Shown piece after piece: positions 17,717 through 27,096 of a stretch of 64,000 nucleotides of DNA. A program made the translations under genes and the position numbers. This stretch comes from AP-15 sp963750195 (lineage in GTDB: Bacteria > Pseudomonadota > Alphaproteobacteria > ATCC43930 > CGMCC-115725). The DNA is taken from the NCBI GenBank assembly GCA_963750195.1, contig CAVVPS010000005.1, forward strand, positions 496,001 through 560,000, in the 5' to 3' direction. The notes under the pieces are model-generated. The model made no database searches, was not told where the DNA came from, and was given only the letters and a program-made list of their open reading frames with translations. Position 1 is the stretch's first letter. Every line of letters starts with the position of its first letter.

Positions 17717-18390
17717 TCAGCCGCCGCCGAGCACGCAGAGGCGCACCGCGCCGCTCGCCGCCGCCAAACTCGGGCCGAGTTCGAAGCGCTCGTCATAGGA
17801 GAGGAGTGTGCAGGCGAGGACTGTCGGGTGGGCGGCGGCCTTGCGTTTGACGACTATGCGCGCGGTCGCGCACATCACGCGTTCGGGCGATCTGCCGAGG
17901 AAGCCCCAGCACGCCTCGGTGATCTCCGGCATCTCGGCGGCGGCGTCCATCTCGGGAAAGGCCATCAGCCGCACGGGATCGTCTGAGTTGATCACTACCT
18001 CGTAGCCGGGCAAAGCCGGCGCGCATCTCCGCTTCGTGCCGCCGGACCGCCGCCGGCTCGCGCGCGAGCCTCGGAGGCCGTCGATCGTCGGTTGCCACCT
18101 GCGCCGGCCGCATTCCGCTTCGTAAGACACGGCGGCCATAATGGTCGATCGAACCCGGATCGTATCGGGGTTCATAAACGGCTCGCCGCCGGTGCAGCCG
18201 ATCTGCCAGGTCAGCAGCCCACTGCTTTCGATTTCATCGTGGTGCTCGACGACTTCGGCCGCAGTCCGGTAGACGCGCCGGTCGTATTCGGCGACGATTC
18301 GATACAGCAATGTCCGCAGGTCAGGTTGCAGAGCGTGCCTGAACCACAGGGCCTCGAGCCCCTCAAGCGCTAATGTGCGCGCTTCTCGCC
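17717..18390 (-). pseudogene. Decayed radical SAM gene
   Basis: Pieces of one radical SAM protein occur in order but in different frames. The cluster motif CNLTCGHC (18307-18330) comes first, then IGCTGGEPFMNPD, then FPEMDAAAEMPEITEACWGF, VMCATARIVVKRK and DERFELG near the end. The region between has lost material as well as frame. The motif CNLTC-x-HC would bind the 4Fe-4S cluster and the GGEP segment would contact SAM. No single frame joins them, so no active enzyme can be made. It lies just upstream of the uracil-catabolism genes, on the opposite strand. Confidence 0.75.
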
Positions 18391-18563
18391 TCTGGCAGTG
18401 AGAACGGGATTCAGGAACTTGCGCGAATCCGTGGCGACCTACTTGCGAAGACCGATATTCGACCGCGCAAGCTTACTCCAGTGCGGTCGATACAGTGGTC
18501 GGTTTCCCCGATCACCTCCCCGTGAGGCAGCGAGTTGCGGTACCCGTTCATCGGCCCTACGTT

Positions 18564-19847
18564 ATGTCTTTGGCCGCCGCCGCTAAAAACATCATGGAGC
18601 ACTCGATCCCGCGCCACATCCGGCTCACCTCCCATCCGGGGAGCTCGGGACAAGGAGCGATCCCGCTGCGTTGGGGTACCGCTGACTCGGCAGAACGCGG
18701 ACCAATAGTCGCCAGCCCGGCCGAACCCGGTCAGCGAAATGCGATCGGTTCCTACTCCGGCGCCTATGGGCTCTATCGTGCGCTGGCAGTGGCGACTAGA
18801 GCGCTGGCGCGGGACCATCGCCCCGATCTGACTGACACCGCACCCGCAACCGTGATCGCACCCAGCCCGCAATGGGCCGACCCGAACAAGATCGTGTCGC
18901 TCGATCCCTGGGGCCATCTGGTCGGCGAAGTGTTCGCCGCCGAGATCCGCGCCGGTGTCGATGTGCGCCCGACGATCGCGATCACCAAGGCGCGGATCGC
19001 AATGCCGGAGATTCGCCAGCTGATCGCCGAGGGCGGGCTCAAGCCGGACGGACGGGTGCTCCTCGCCAAGGGCGAGATCCACGTGACTAAGGTGGCGATC
19101 GACCCTGTATGGTATTTGCCCGGTCTCGCCGCCCGCTTCGGTGTTGCCGAGGCGGATTTGCGGCGTAGCCTGTTCGAGGAAACCGGCGGCATGTTCCCCG
19201 AACTCGTCACCCGGCCAGACCTCGAGATCCTGCTGCCGCCGATCGGCGGCACGACGGTCTATCTGTTCGGCGAGGTCGAGCGGATCGCCGCGCCGGACAC
19301 CGTCATCGCCTGCCGCGTCCACGACGAGTGCAACGGCTCCGACGTGTTCGGCTCGGACATCTGCACCTGCCGGCCCTATCTGGTGCACGGTATCGAGGTC
19401 TGCGTCGCGACCGCGCAACAGGGCGGGGTCGGGGTCATCGTCTACAACCGCAAGGAGGGCCGCGCGCTGGGTGAAGTCACCAAATTCCTGGTCTACAACG
19501 CGCGCAAGCGGCAGCCCGGCGGCGACCGTGCTGACACCTACTTCCATCGCACAGAATGCATCGCCGGGGTGCAGGATCTGCGGTTTCAGGAATTGATGCC
19601 GGACGTGATCCACTGGCTCGGCATTCGCCACGTCGACCGCTGGGTGTCGATGTCGAACCTGAAGAGAGCGGCGCTCGAAGCCCAGGGGATTGAGGTGGTC
19701 GAGCAGGTCGCGATCCCGGGTCGGCTCGTACCCCTCGATGCGACAGTCGAAATCGAGGCCAAGAAGGCCGCCGGATATTTCGCGCCGTCGGGCATGCCGG
19801 ACGCGGAGGAATTGCACAACGTCAAGGGCCGTGCTCTCGGCGAGTGA
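18564..19847 (+). CDS. GTP cyclohydrolase II homologue of the uracil catabolism (URC1) type
   Basis: About 427 residues, longer than riboflavin-pathway RibA. The C-terminal half is GTP cyclohydrolase II: the zinc set C-x10-C-x-C (from CNGSDVFGSDICTC), VYNRKEGRALGEVTKFLVYN in place of the usual RQEGRGIGL segment, and a Tyr/Arg-rich active site. The N-terminal half (RHIRLTSHPGSSG, then PSPQWADPNKIVSLDPWGH) is typical of URC1, in which the domain acts in opening the uracil ring at the nucleotide level. The gene is followed, overlapping, by DUF1688 and then upp, the known URC set. No start has a good binding site; 18594 and a GTG at 18495 are alternatives. Confidence 0.82.
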   Translation: MSLAAAAKNIMEHSIPRHIRLTSHPGSSGQGAIPLRWGTADSAERGPIVASPAEPGQRNAIGSYSGAYGLYRALAVATRALARDHRPDLTDTAPATVIAPSPQWADPNKIVSLDPWGHLVGEVFAAEIRAGVDVRPTIAITKARIAMPEIRQLIAEGGLKPDGRVLLAKGEIHVTKVAIDPVWYLPGLAARFGVAEADLRRSLFEETGGMFPELVTRPDLEILLPPIGGTTVYLFGEVERIAAPDTVIACRVHDECNGSDVFGSDICTCRPYLVHGIEVCVATAQQGGVGVIVYNRKEGRALGEVTKFLVYNARKRQPGGDRADTYFHRTECIAGVQDLRFQELMPDVIHWLGIRHVDRWVSMSNLKRAALEAQGIEVVEQVAIPGRLVPLDATVEIEAKKAAGYFAPSGMPDAEELHNVKGRALGE

Positions 19848-21042
19848 CGATGCGGCGCGGGCGACGGCCCTTCTGAGCGCAGCAGCGGTCCGCAAGCGCT
19901 GCGAGATCGTCTTCGCTGCGGCCGAGTGCAACGCAAACCGCCATTTCCGCCTCGTGTCATCTCAGCTGGACGCGACCGCCGACCGCGTCGTCGCGGTCAT
20001 CGGCCGGTGCTATCCTGATCTCACTGTCCCCTATCACAGCCGCTGGCGCCACTTTTCTGCTGGCGGAATCGACCGCGCCGCACTGGTCGCACCTGAAGCG
20101 GATATCGCCGAGCAAGCGCGAGCGCGGATCGATCTCGCATTCGTCTCGGTGCTGCTCGATGCCGGAGCGGGAGCAAGGTGGCGTTACTGCGAGGCGGAGA
20201 CCGGCCAAGTGCTGTCCCGTTCAGAGGGGCTAGCGGCAGCGAGCCTGCGCGCGATGCAGCAAGGGCTGTTCTCGGCCGATCCTGTGGCCCGATGGCGCGC
20301 CGATGCCGGGGCGCTGGCGCGGCTCACGCCGCAACGTCTTGCACGCGCGTTCCAGCACGGCGCAGGCAACGAACTCCTCGGGCTCGACGCCCGGGTCGCG
20401 CTGCTGCGCCGATTGGGCGAGCTGTGCGGCGCTGATCCGGCGCGGTTCGGAACGCCGGGGCGACCGGGAAATCTCTACGATTACTGGCGCGGGCTCGGGG
20501 GAGTCGTGTGCGCAGCCGAAATACTGCGTGTCCTGCTCTATGCGCTCGGGCCGATCTGGCCCGGCCGGATCAGTCTCGGCGGCGTGTCCCTTGGTGATTG
20601 CGGCCGGCACGCCGCGATTCCGGGCGACGGGCTCGTGCCGTTTCACAAGCTCTCGCAGTGGCTCACCTATTCGCTTGTGGAGCCGCTGGAGGCCGGGGGC
20701 GTGGGAGTTGCGGGGCTCGACGCGTTGACGGGTCTCGCCGAATATCGCAATGGCGGCCTGTTTATCGACTGCGGTGTCATCGAGCCGCGTAACCCCGCCC
20801 TCTTGCGACGTCCCCTCGATCCGCTGAGCGAGCCGGTCGTCGAATGGCGAGCCTTGACCGTGGCGTTGCTCGATCGTCTGGCGTCGCGTGTCCGCGAGCG
20901 GCTCGGCAAGAATGCGCGAGACTTTCCGCTCACCTGTTTGCTCGAAGGCGGTAGTTGGGCAGCGGGGCGTGAAATTGCCTTCGAGCGCCGGCTGGATGGC
21001 AGCGCTCCGATCCTAATCACTAGCGATGGCACTTTGTTCTAG
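19831..21042 (+). CDS. DUF1688 (URC4-type) uracil catabolism protein
   Basis: About 403 residues, a full-length DUF1688 protein. Early marks are ALLSAAAVRKRCEIVFAAA and LTVPYHSRWRHF. The sequence LLDAGAGARWRY is a signature of the family, and a conserved end follows (FPLTCLLEGGSWAAGREIA). The family is essential in the URC route for uracil in yeasts and lies beside the GTP cyclohydrolase II homologue in bacteria; its chemistry is not known to me in detail. The GTG start overlaps the previous gene by 17 bases, which implies coupled translation. Confidence 0.83.
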   Translation: MLSASDDAARATALLSAAAVRKRCEIVFAAAECNANRHFRLVSSQLDATADRVVAVIGRCYPDLTVPYHSRWRHFSAGGIDRAALVAPEADIAEQARARIDLAFVSVLLDAGAGARWRYCEAETGQVLSRSEGLAAASLRAMQQGLFSADPVARWRADAGALARLTPQRLARAFQHGAGNELLGLDARVALLRRLGELCGADPARFGTPGRPGNLYDYWRGLGGVVCAAEILRVLLYALGPIWPGRISLGGVSLGDCGRHAAIPGDGLVPFHKLSQWLTYSLVEPLEAGGVGVAGLDALTGLAEYRNGGLFIDCGVIEPRNPALLRRPLDPLSEPVVEWRALTVALLDRLASRVRERLGKNARDFPLTCLLEGGSWAAGREIAFERRLDGSAPILITSDGTLF

Positions 21043-21053
21043 GAGCGGAGCAG

Positions 21054-21695
21054 ATGCAGCAGCCACGGCCGGGATTGACCGTCGTCGATCATCCTCTGGT
21101 CCAGCACAAGCTGTCGTTGATGCGCGACCGCGATACCCCGACCGCCGAGTTCCGCCGACTGCTACGCGAGATCAGCCTGCTCTTGGCCTATGAGGCGACC
21201 CGGGAATTGCCGGTCGAAGCCACCCAGATCGACACCCCGCTCGAACGCGGCACCTTCCCGCTGCTGTCAGGTAAGAAGCTCTGCCTCGTATCGATCCTGC
21301 GCGCCGGCAACGGTATTCTCGATGGGATGCTCGACCTTTTGCCGTCAGCCCGGGTCGGTCATATCGGCATCTACCGCGAACCACAGACTTTGCAGGCGAT
21401 CGAATACTATCTGAAACTGCCGGACGATCTGGCCGAGCGCGATGTGATCCTAGTCGACCCGATGCTGGCTACGGGCAACTCGGCGGTGGCGGCGGTCTCT
21501 CGTCTGGTCGAGCTCAAAGCGCGGTCGATCAAATTCGTCTGCCTAGTCGCCGCCCCGGAGGGGGCCGACAAGGTGTTATCGATTTTCCCTGAGGTGACGA
21601 TCGTCGCCGCGGCGCTTGACCGCTGCCTCGACAGTCACGGCTATATCCTGCCCGGTCTCGGCGATGCCGGCGACCGGCTCTTCGGCACCAAATAG
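21054..21695 (+). CDS. upp: Uracil phosphoribosyltransferase
   Basis: A 213-residue enzyme that makes UMP from uracil and PRPP, here probably the entry step of the URC pathway. VVDHPLVQHKLSLMRD at the start, the VSILRAGNGILDGML loop, and the PRPP-binding VILVDPMLATGNSA are all present. The uracil site near the end (YILPGLGDAGDRLFGT) is intact. An AGGAGCGGA lies before the ATG, 11 bases after the DUF1688 stop, so the three genes are one operon. Confidence 0.93.
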   Translation: MQQPRPGLTVVDHPLVQHKLSLMRDRDTPTAEFRRLLREISLLLAYEATRELPVEATQIDTPLERGTFPLLSGKKLCLVSILRAGNGILDGMLDLLPSARVGHIGIYREPQTLQAIEYYLKLPDDLAERDVILVDPMLATGNSAVAAVSRLVELKARSIKFVCLVAAPEGADKVLSIFPEVTIVAAALDRCLDSHGYILPGLGDAGDRLFGTK

Positions 21696-21854
21696 CGCCT
21701 ATTTCCCGCCGTGCGGATCGCCCCGAAGCGCTCGGTGTACAGCAGAAAATTCCCGCGCCAGCTGCGGCTCGGGAAGATGCTGTTTCACTTCCAGCAGCCC
21801 CAGGTTTGGTTGGCACATCAGCTGCCCTTGGAATTGATCGTCGCCTTGAGTAGC

Positions 21855-21884
21855 TGGACATCGAGCCGCCATTTCTTCTATAAG
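21855..21884 (+). promoter_or_regulatory. Sigma-70 promoter for tRNA-Phe
   Basis: TGGACA (21855-21860) and TATAAG (21879-21884) are separated by 18 bases. Each box is one base from consensus. Transcription would start near 21891, about ten bases before the tRNA. Position and match make it convincing for a tRNA gene. Confidence 0.6.
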
Positions 21885-21900
21885 CGCCGCTCGCCGGAGC

Positions 21901-21976
<76 letters not shown>

Positions 21977-22298
21977 TCATCGCCTGAGCTACGGAAAGTA
22001 TCGGGCAGCTTGACCTTACAGACCTGACCTTGGCAGCAATGGGCGGGCCAGGCTCTCATCTGGAGCAGATCGGGGATACTTGGTGTTACAAGCCGTGCCG
22101 CCCGATGCGCGGGACGGCTTCGGCAAGCGCATTGTCAGGGTATCGCTGAAGACGATCAGTCTGAACCGGCGCAGTGTGGCTGAACGGAAGGACATCGACA
22201 TCGAGACGCAGCCCCGCTGTGCTTACGCAACGGTCACGTGCGCAACTCCCCGCGGCGAGTTTTCCAGACCACACCGTACAGATCGCAAGTTTCCAGGC
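21977..22298. other. 322-base gap between tRNA-Phe and the J-domain gene
   Basis: I see no gene here. Several frames are open on both strands, but none has family-like sequence or a convincing start. Confidence 0.5.
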
Positions 22299-23024
22299 CT
22301 ATCGGGTGCGGAGCAGCACGTCGCGGGCGCGGTTGATCTTGGTCGCCAGATAATCCGAGCCGCCGTGGTCGGGGTGCAATTTGACCATCAGCCGGCGATG
22401 GGCCTCCTTGATCTGGTCCGCAGTGGCTCCAGGCTTCACGCCGAGGATCGCATAAGCTTCTTCAACGCTGACATCGCCGCTCGTAGGTCGCGTGCCGCCG
22501 CCTTTGGCCCCGGCGCTGCTGTTGCGTCCGCCGGCGAGCTCGTCCCGCCAGTCGGGGTGGAGCCGATCAAGATAGGCTTCGAGCAAACGCGCGCCTTCCT
22601 CGTCTTCGGCTCGACATTCTCGCAACAGCGCCAGCAGATCCCCGACGCCGAGTTCTTCGACCCGCAACCCGGCAAATTGGCCGCGCAAGACCGTGCCGCT
22701 CATGCTGCCGGTATCGTGATCGAGGCTCATGCGCATAAAGGCGGTGGTCACCGTCGAAGTCTGGCCGCCCGCCGGAGCTCGGTGACGGTCGATGAAGCTG
22801 CGGATTCGAGACAAGAGCGGCATCGACATGGCGAGCGGAAACAGCAATGCCGCGAACTCTCGCGCCGGCGGGAGGAGCACCAGCGCCAGTACGGCGACGC
22901 CCGCGATCGCGATGCCCGACCATTTGAGATTGCGCGCCAGCCTTGCCGGATCGGCATTGGCGAACAGATAGACCAGCAGCAGGAAGCCGCCGAGGACCGC
23001 GAATCCGCCAAGCAGGAACAGCAT
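22299..23024 (-). CDS. Membrane-anchored J-domain (DnaJ-like) protein
   Basis: A 241-residue protein. Two hydrophobic segments near the N-terminus (about 1-22 and 36-60) anchor it in the inner membrane. A middle segment of about 100 residues has no known domain. The C-terminal J domain (about 178-241) carries AYAILGVKPGATADQIKEAH and the essential HPD in LMVKLHPDHGG. It should recruit a DnaK/Hsp70 partner. The layout resembles TIM14-like J proteins of alphaproteobacteria. It is the last gene of an operon with the VWA protein and the molybdopterin enzyme, ten bases after the VWA stop. Confidence 0.85.
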   Translation of the reverse strand: MLFLLGGFAVLGGFLLLVYLFANADPARLARNLKWSGIAIAGVAVLALVLLPPAREFAALLFPLAMSMPLLSRIRSFIDRHRAPAGGQTSTVTTAFMRMSLDHDTGSMSGTVLRGQFAGLRVEELGVGDLLALLRECRAEDEEGARLLEAYLDRLHPDWRDELAGGRNSSAGAKGGGTRPTSGDVSVEEAYAILGVKPGATADQIKEAHRRLMVKLHPDHGGSDYLATKINRARDVLLRTR

Positions 23025-23033
23025 CGCCGCGCG

Positions 23034-23741
23034 TCAGTTGCGCAGCTGCGCGGTCAGCCGCAACACCTCGCCTCCCTTGCCCTCGCCATAGGCGGCAAGC
23101 GCGCGGTATCCCCCGGCAGCGTAGACGGCGACGGCTGCCAACAGCTCTTTGAGGCGCTCGGCGCTGGCGAGATCGAAACTTAGATAGGCGCCGTGCGACA
23201 GACCGGCCATCTGTTTGAACGCCGCCGCAGCAGTGCGGTCGCGGCCTTCGTGAAAGATAAAGATCGGCACACCGAGCAGGCCGAGCTCACCGGCCAGCCG
23301 GCACAGCCGGTCGACTTTTTCCTCCATCGCATCGCCGACGAAGACGAGGGCGTTGACCCGGCGCTTCCCAGTCTCACGGATGGCGTGGGTGAGCACCCGC
23401 TCGATCTGGGTCTCGCCGCCGACGCAAAAGACCGAGCGCATGACCCGATGCAATTCGCCTGCCGTCGTCATCCATCGGCTGGCCTTACACTCCGAGAAGC
23501 CGCGATAGAAGACCAGCTGGATCTCAAGCCCGCCCAATGCGGCGGTCGCCTCGAACATCTCGCCTTGGATCTTGCAGGCGCGGTCCCAGGTCGGCTCGCG
23601 ACTGGCTGTGGCGTCGAGCGCGAAGATCAGCCGCCCGCGCCCGCCGCCCCCTCGAGCCGGTGCGCTCCTCAGTTTTTCGAGAAACTCCGCGACTTCAGCC
23701 GAGCGCGATTCGGTCGGAAGCCCCTTCTTGCTATCGCTCAT
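23034..23741 (-). CDS. VWA-domain protein
   Basis: A 235-residue von Willebrand A-like protein with no signal peptide. The MIDAS start reads LIFALDATAS, the D-x-T-x-S form of the metal motif. GGETQIERVLTHAI supplies the Thr loop and NALVFVGDAMEE the second Asp. Such small VWA proteins often help place metal cofactors or act with chaperones. Here the gene sits between a molybdopterin oxidoreductase (9 bases upstream) and a J-domain protein, which suggests a maturation or quality-control role. That is inference. Confidence 0.82.
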   Translation of the reverse strand: MSDSKKGLPTESRSAEVAEFLEKLRSAPARGGGGRGRLIFALDATASREPTWDRACKIQGEMFEATAALGGLEIQLVFYRGFSECKASRWMTTAGELHRVMRSVFCVGGETQIERVLTHAIRETGKRRVNALVFVGDAMEEKVDRLCRLAGELGLLGVPIFIFHEGRDRTAAAAFKQMAGLSHGAYLSFDLASAERLKELLAAVAVYAAGGYRALAAYGEGKGGEVLRLTAQLRN

Positions 23742-23750
23742 CCTTGCCCC

Positions 23751-25565
23751 TCACGCCGGGCGCAGCCACACCGAGGTATCATGGAAAACGGCGCCGCCAT
23801 GGGATAATCCCGGATCGGCGCTGGTCAGCAAATTGATCCCGCTCCCCTCCTCGAAGGCATGATTGGGCCAGATCCCTTCGACGTTAACGACTCGCGGTTG
23901 CAAGCCGTCGAAGGCGCGGGCATGGTCAGGGCCGAGTGCCGCCCAGTCGGCGCGGAAATGAAACTTTTTGTCGGCGTGGCCGAAGCCGTCGAGGGAATGG
24001 CCGACCTCGAAACCGGGCCAGCAATCGAGCCAAGGCTCGTCGCCAAACGCATCGGTTCCGGGCAGACTGCTGGCGCGCAGGGTACGGTCGTTCAATTCGA
24101 GCGGGCTCATCTCGAAGCCGGGATGCCTCGCGCCGAGGCGATGGGCGAGCGCGCAGATCACATCATGGTTTGAACCGCATTCGGCATGGGGCGGCAGGAT
24201 CGCTCGCGCGAGTTGCAGGTAGGTGTGCGCGCCGGCGGTGTAGAGATCGTCGTGTTCGAGAAAGGTCGTCGCCGGCAAGACGATGTCGGCCATCGTCGCG
24301 GTTTCGGTCATGAACTGCTCGTGGACGCAGACGAACAAATCGTCGCGCGCGAAGCCCTGTTGCACGAGCCCCGAGTCCGGGGAGACCACCATCGGATTGG
24401 TGTTCTGGATCAAAAGGGCCGTCACCGGCGGCCCGTCGCCGAGATCGCGGCAGTCGCCGGCGAGGATTGGACCGACCCGCGATTGATCGAGGATGCGGGT
24501 CGCTGGATCGAGGACATCGAGCCCTTCGATCAGGGTGCGGTCGAGCCGGACCAGATCGTGGTTCGACAACAGCGCGCCGCCGCCCTCATATTGCCATGCA
24601 CCGGTCACCGCCGGCAGACAAGTCACTGCGAAGACCTGCGCGGCGCCGTTCCGCGAGCGCGAAAAGCCATAGCCGAGCCGGATGAAGCTGCGCCGGGTGC
24701 GGCCGTAGAGCCGGGCAAAATCGATGATTTGATCTTCGGACAGCCCGGTGATTCGCGCACCCCACGCGGGATCGCGCGAGGCGAGATGCGCTTCGAGCCC
24801 ACGGGGATTGTCGGTGTAGCGCGCCATATAGGCGCGATCGGCATAGCCCTCCTCGAACAGGACATGCATGACGACGCAGGCGAGGGCGCCGTCGGTGCCG
24901 GGCAGCAATGCGAGATGCCGGTCAGCGGCCTCGGCGCTGGCGGTGCGGTAAGGGTCGATGTCGACGAGCTTGGCGCCGCGCACTTTGCGCGCCTGCGCGC
25001 TATGGTTCATCGCATTGATCTGGGTCGAGACCGGGTTACCGCCCCATACGACGATCAGGTCGGATTTGGCCATTTCGCGCCCGTCGCCGCCACGCTTGAA
25101 CCCGCATCCGGCATGCCAGCCGGCATCGGTCAATGCGCTGCAGATCGTCGAATGCTGCCGCGAATAGTGCATCGCGTGGCTCAGCCGCTGCAGCCCGTCG
25201 TGCTGCACCAGTCCCATCGTGCCGCCGTAGAAATGCGGCCACACCGTCTCGGACCCGTGGCGCTGCGCCGCCCGCGTCAGCTGCTCGGCGACTTCGTCGA
25301 GCGCGACGTCCCAGGGGATCGGCACGAAAGCGGCGCGGCCGACGCCTTTGCTCCCAAAACGCCGCATTGGCTGGGACAGCCGGTCCGGGTGGTGCTGGCG
25401 CTCGGCGTAGCGGGCCACCTTGGCGCAAACAACGCCCCGTGTATAAGTCTGGGAGATGGCCCCGCGAACCCGCCCGACGCGCGTTCCATCGATCCGCTCG
25501 ACCTCCAGCGCGCAGGCGCTCGGGCAGTCATGCGGGCAGACGCTGGGCAGAATATCGAGAGGCAA
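23751..25565 (-). CDS. Molybdopterin oxidoreductase, apparently lacking most of its dinucleotide-binding domain
   Basis: This 604-residue protein begins with a 4Fe-4S motif (CPHDCPSACALEV, with the last Cys in GVVCAK) and the bis-MGD enzyme core. Marks are VWGGNPVSTQINAMNH, YGFSRSRNGAAQVFAV, IQNTNPMVVSPD and DIVLPATTFLEHDD. Relatives as I know them are near 700 residues. Here FRADWAALGPDHA runs straight into ARAFDGLQPRVVNVEGIWPN, which skips roughly 90 residues of the C-terminal Molydop_binding barrel without breaking the frame. The likely cause is recombination between two HAR-coding repeats. Cofactor binding would be affected. It starts at a TTG with GGAG upstream and leads the operon with VWA and J-domain genes. 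Confidence 0.8.
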   Translation of the reverse strand: MPLDILPSVCPHDCPSACALEVERIDGTRVGRVRGAISQTYTRGVVCAKVARYAERQHHPDRLSQPMRRFGSKGVGRAAFVPIPWDVALDEVAEQLTRAAQRHGSETVWPHFYGGTMGLVQHDGLQRLSHAMHYSRQHSTICSALTDAGWHAGCGFKRGGDGREMAKSDLIVVWGGNPVSTQINAMNHSAQARKVRGAKLVDIDPYRTASAEAADRHLALLPGTDGALACVVMHVLFEEGYADRAYMARYTDNPRGLEAHLASRDPAWGARITGLSEDQIIDFARLYGRTRRSFIRLGYGFSRSRNGAAQVFAVTCLPAVTGAWQYEGGGALLSNHDLVRLDRTLIEGLDVLDPATRILDQSRVGPILAGDCRDLGDGPPVTALLIQNTNPMVVSPDSGLVQQGFARDDLFVCVHEQFMTETATMADIVLPATTFLEHDDLYTAGAHTYLQLARAILPPHAECGSNHDVICALAHRLGARHPGFEMSPLELNDRTLRASSLPGTDAFGDEPWLDCWPGFEVGHSLDGFGHADKKFHFRADWAALGPDHARAFDGLQPRVVNVEGIWPNHAFEEGSGINLLTSADPGLSHGGAVFHDTSVWLRPA

Positions 25566-25650
25566 GGTTGCGCTCCGCCGTGGGCTTTGAAACAGAATAT
25601 AAGGTCGGTATCACCCGGTCGATACGCGGCAAGATAGCGAGGAGAGAGCG

Positions 25651-26827
25651 ATGGACTTTGCGCTGACTGCCGAACAGCGGGAGAGCCGCGCGGCGGTCGC
25701 GCGGCTCTGTCAGGACTTCGGCGACGATTATTGGCTGAAAAAGGACGAGGAGGGCGGCTTTCCGCACGAATTTCACCGGGCGATGGCCGAGGCCGGCTGG
25801 CTCGGCATCGCCATGCCGGAAGCCTATGGCGGCAGCGGGCTCGGCATCACCGAGGCGGCGGTGCTGATGCAGGCCGTCGCCGAGTCGGGCGCCGGGTTCA
25901 GCGGCGCTTCGGCGATCCACATGAACATTTTCGGCCTGCATCCGGTCGTGGTCTTCGGCACCGACGAGCAGAAGCGGCGGTTTCTCCCGCCGCTGATCGC
26001 GGGCCGGGAAAAGACCTGCTTTGCGGTAACCGAGCCCGATGCCGGGCTCGACACGACGCGGCTGAAAACAAGGGCCGAGCGCCGCGGCGACCATTACGTG
26101 CTGTCGGGCCGCAAGATCTGGATCTCGACCGCGCAAGTCGCCGAAAAGATGCTGATCCTGGCGCGCACGACGCCATTCGAGGAGGCAGCCCGGCCGTCGC
26201 TCGGCATGACCCTGTTTTACACCGATCTCGATCGCAGCAAGGTCGAGGTCCGTGAGATCCCGAAGATGGGTAGGAAGGCGGTTGAACTCGAACCTCCTGT
26301 TCATCGACGGGCTCGAAGTCCCGGTCGCGGACCGCGTCGGCGAGGAGGGCAGGGGATTCCACTATATCCTGCATGGCATGAACCCCGAGCGCATCCTGAT
26401 CGCCGCCGAGGCGGTCGGGCTCGGCCGCGCCGCGCTCAGCCGGGCCGCCCGTTATGCCGGCGAGCGGGTCGTGTTCGGCCGGCCGATCGGCCAGAACCAG
26501 GCGATCCAGCACCCGCTGGCCGAACGGTGGATCGAATTGGAAGCGGCCGAGTTGATGGTGTTGCGCGCGGCCGCCGCCTATGATCGCGGCGAGGAGGCGG
26601 GCCAGGTCGGCGCCTATGCCAACGCTGCCAAATACTGCGCCGCCGAGGCCGGGTTCCGCGCCTGCGAGACTGCGATCATGACCCATGGCGGCATGGGCTA
26701 CGCTCGCGAATACCATGTCGAGCGCTATTTCCGCGAAATCCAGATCGCCCGCATCGCGCCCGTCAGCCCGCAACTGATCCTCAGCCATATCGCCGAGCGG
26801 GTGCTAGGCCTTCCGAAATCGTATTGA
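25651..26827 (+). pseudogene. Acyl-CoA dehydrogenase, split by a +1 frameshift
   Basis: Joined, the two frames give about 392 residues, a full FAD-dependent acyl-CoA dehydrogenase. The first frame holds MDFALTAEQRESRAAVARLC, MPEAYGGSGLGITEAA and the FAD/substrate loop CFAVTEPDAGLDTTRLKT. It reaches EIPKMGRKAV, after which the family sequence continues one frame over with SNLLFIDGLEVPVADRVGEE. RVVFGRPIGQNQAIQHPLAE and the end THGGMGYAREYHVERYFRE follow. An extra A at 26285-26286 accounts for the break. Every other family mark is present, so a sequencing error is quite possible. The gene is divergent from the molybdopterin operon. Confidence 0.87.
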
Positions 26828-26831
26828 GCCG

Positions 26832-26847
26832 CGGGCCCGGCGGCCCG
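26832..26847 (+). terminator. GC-rich hairpin after the acyl-CoA dehydrogenase gene
   Basis: CGGGCC-CGGC-GGCCCG forms a perfect six-pair stem five bases after the stop codon. It has no run of T after it, so it may stabilise the mRNA end rather than terminate alone. Confidence 0.3.
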
Positions 26848-27096
26848 GGTGGCGGTCGCGCCGCGGCCAGACCCCTAACGCCAGCCTGGCTGCGTCGCCA
26901 TTGTTGCCGGCTCCATCCCTGTTTGATCCTTATAACGAATTATGGTGTCCTATTATAGCGATCGGCGGGAGGAGGCTCGCTTGACCCGCAGTAGCAGCGG
27001 CGCCCACCGACATCGGGACCTATCGTCAGCATTTTCGGATGCCGCCGCCGGCGGCCGTCTCGCCTCAGGATGATGAATTAGGAATCTCAACAGCTT

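Noticed and set aside
21699..21872. 57-codon frame on the minus strand between upp and tRNA-Phe (GLLEVKQHLPEPQLAREFSA)
   Set aside because: It has coding-like composition, but its start lies in the tRNA promoter and I know no homologue. Not strong enough for a gene call.
22080..23183. 367-codon plus-strand frame over the J-domain gene
   Set aside because: It is antisense to a gene with an HPD motif and shows no domain.
24186..25637. 483-codon frame antisense to the molybdopterin oxidoreductase
   Set aside because: The opposite strand has clear motifs; this frame has none.
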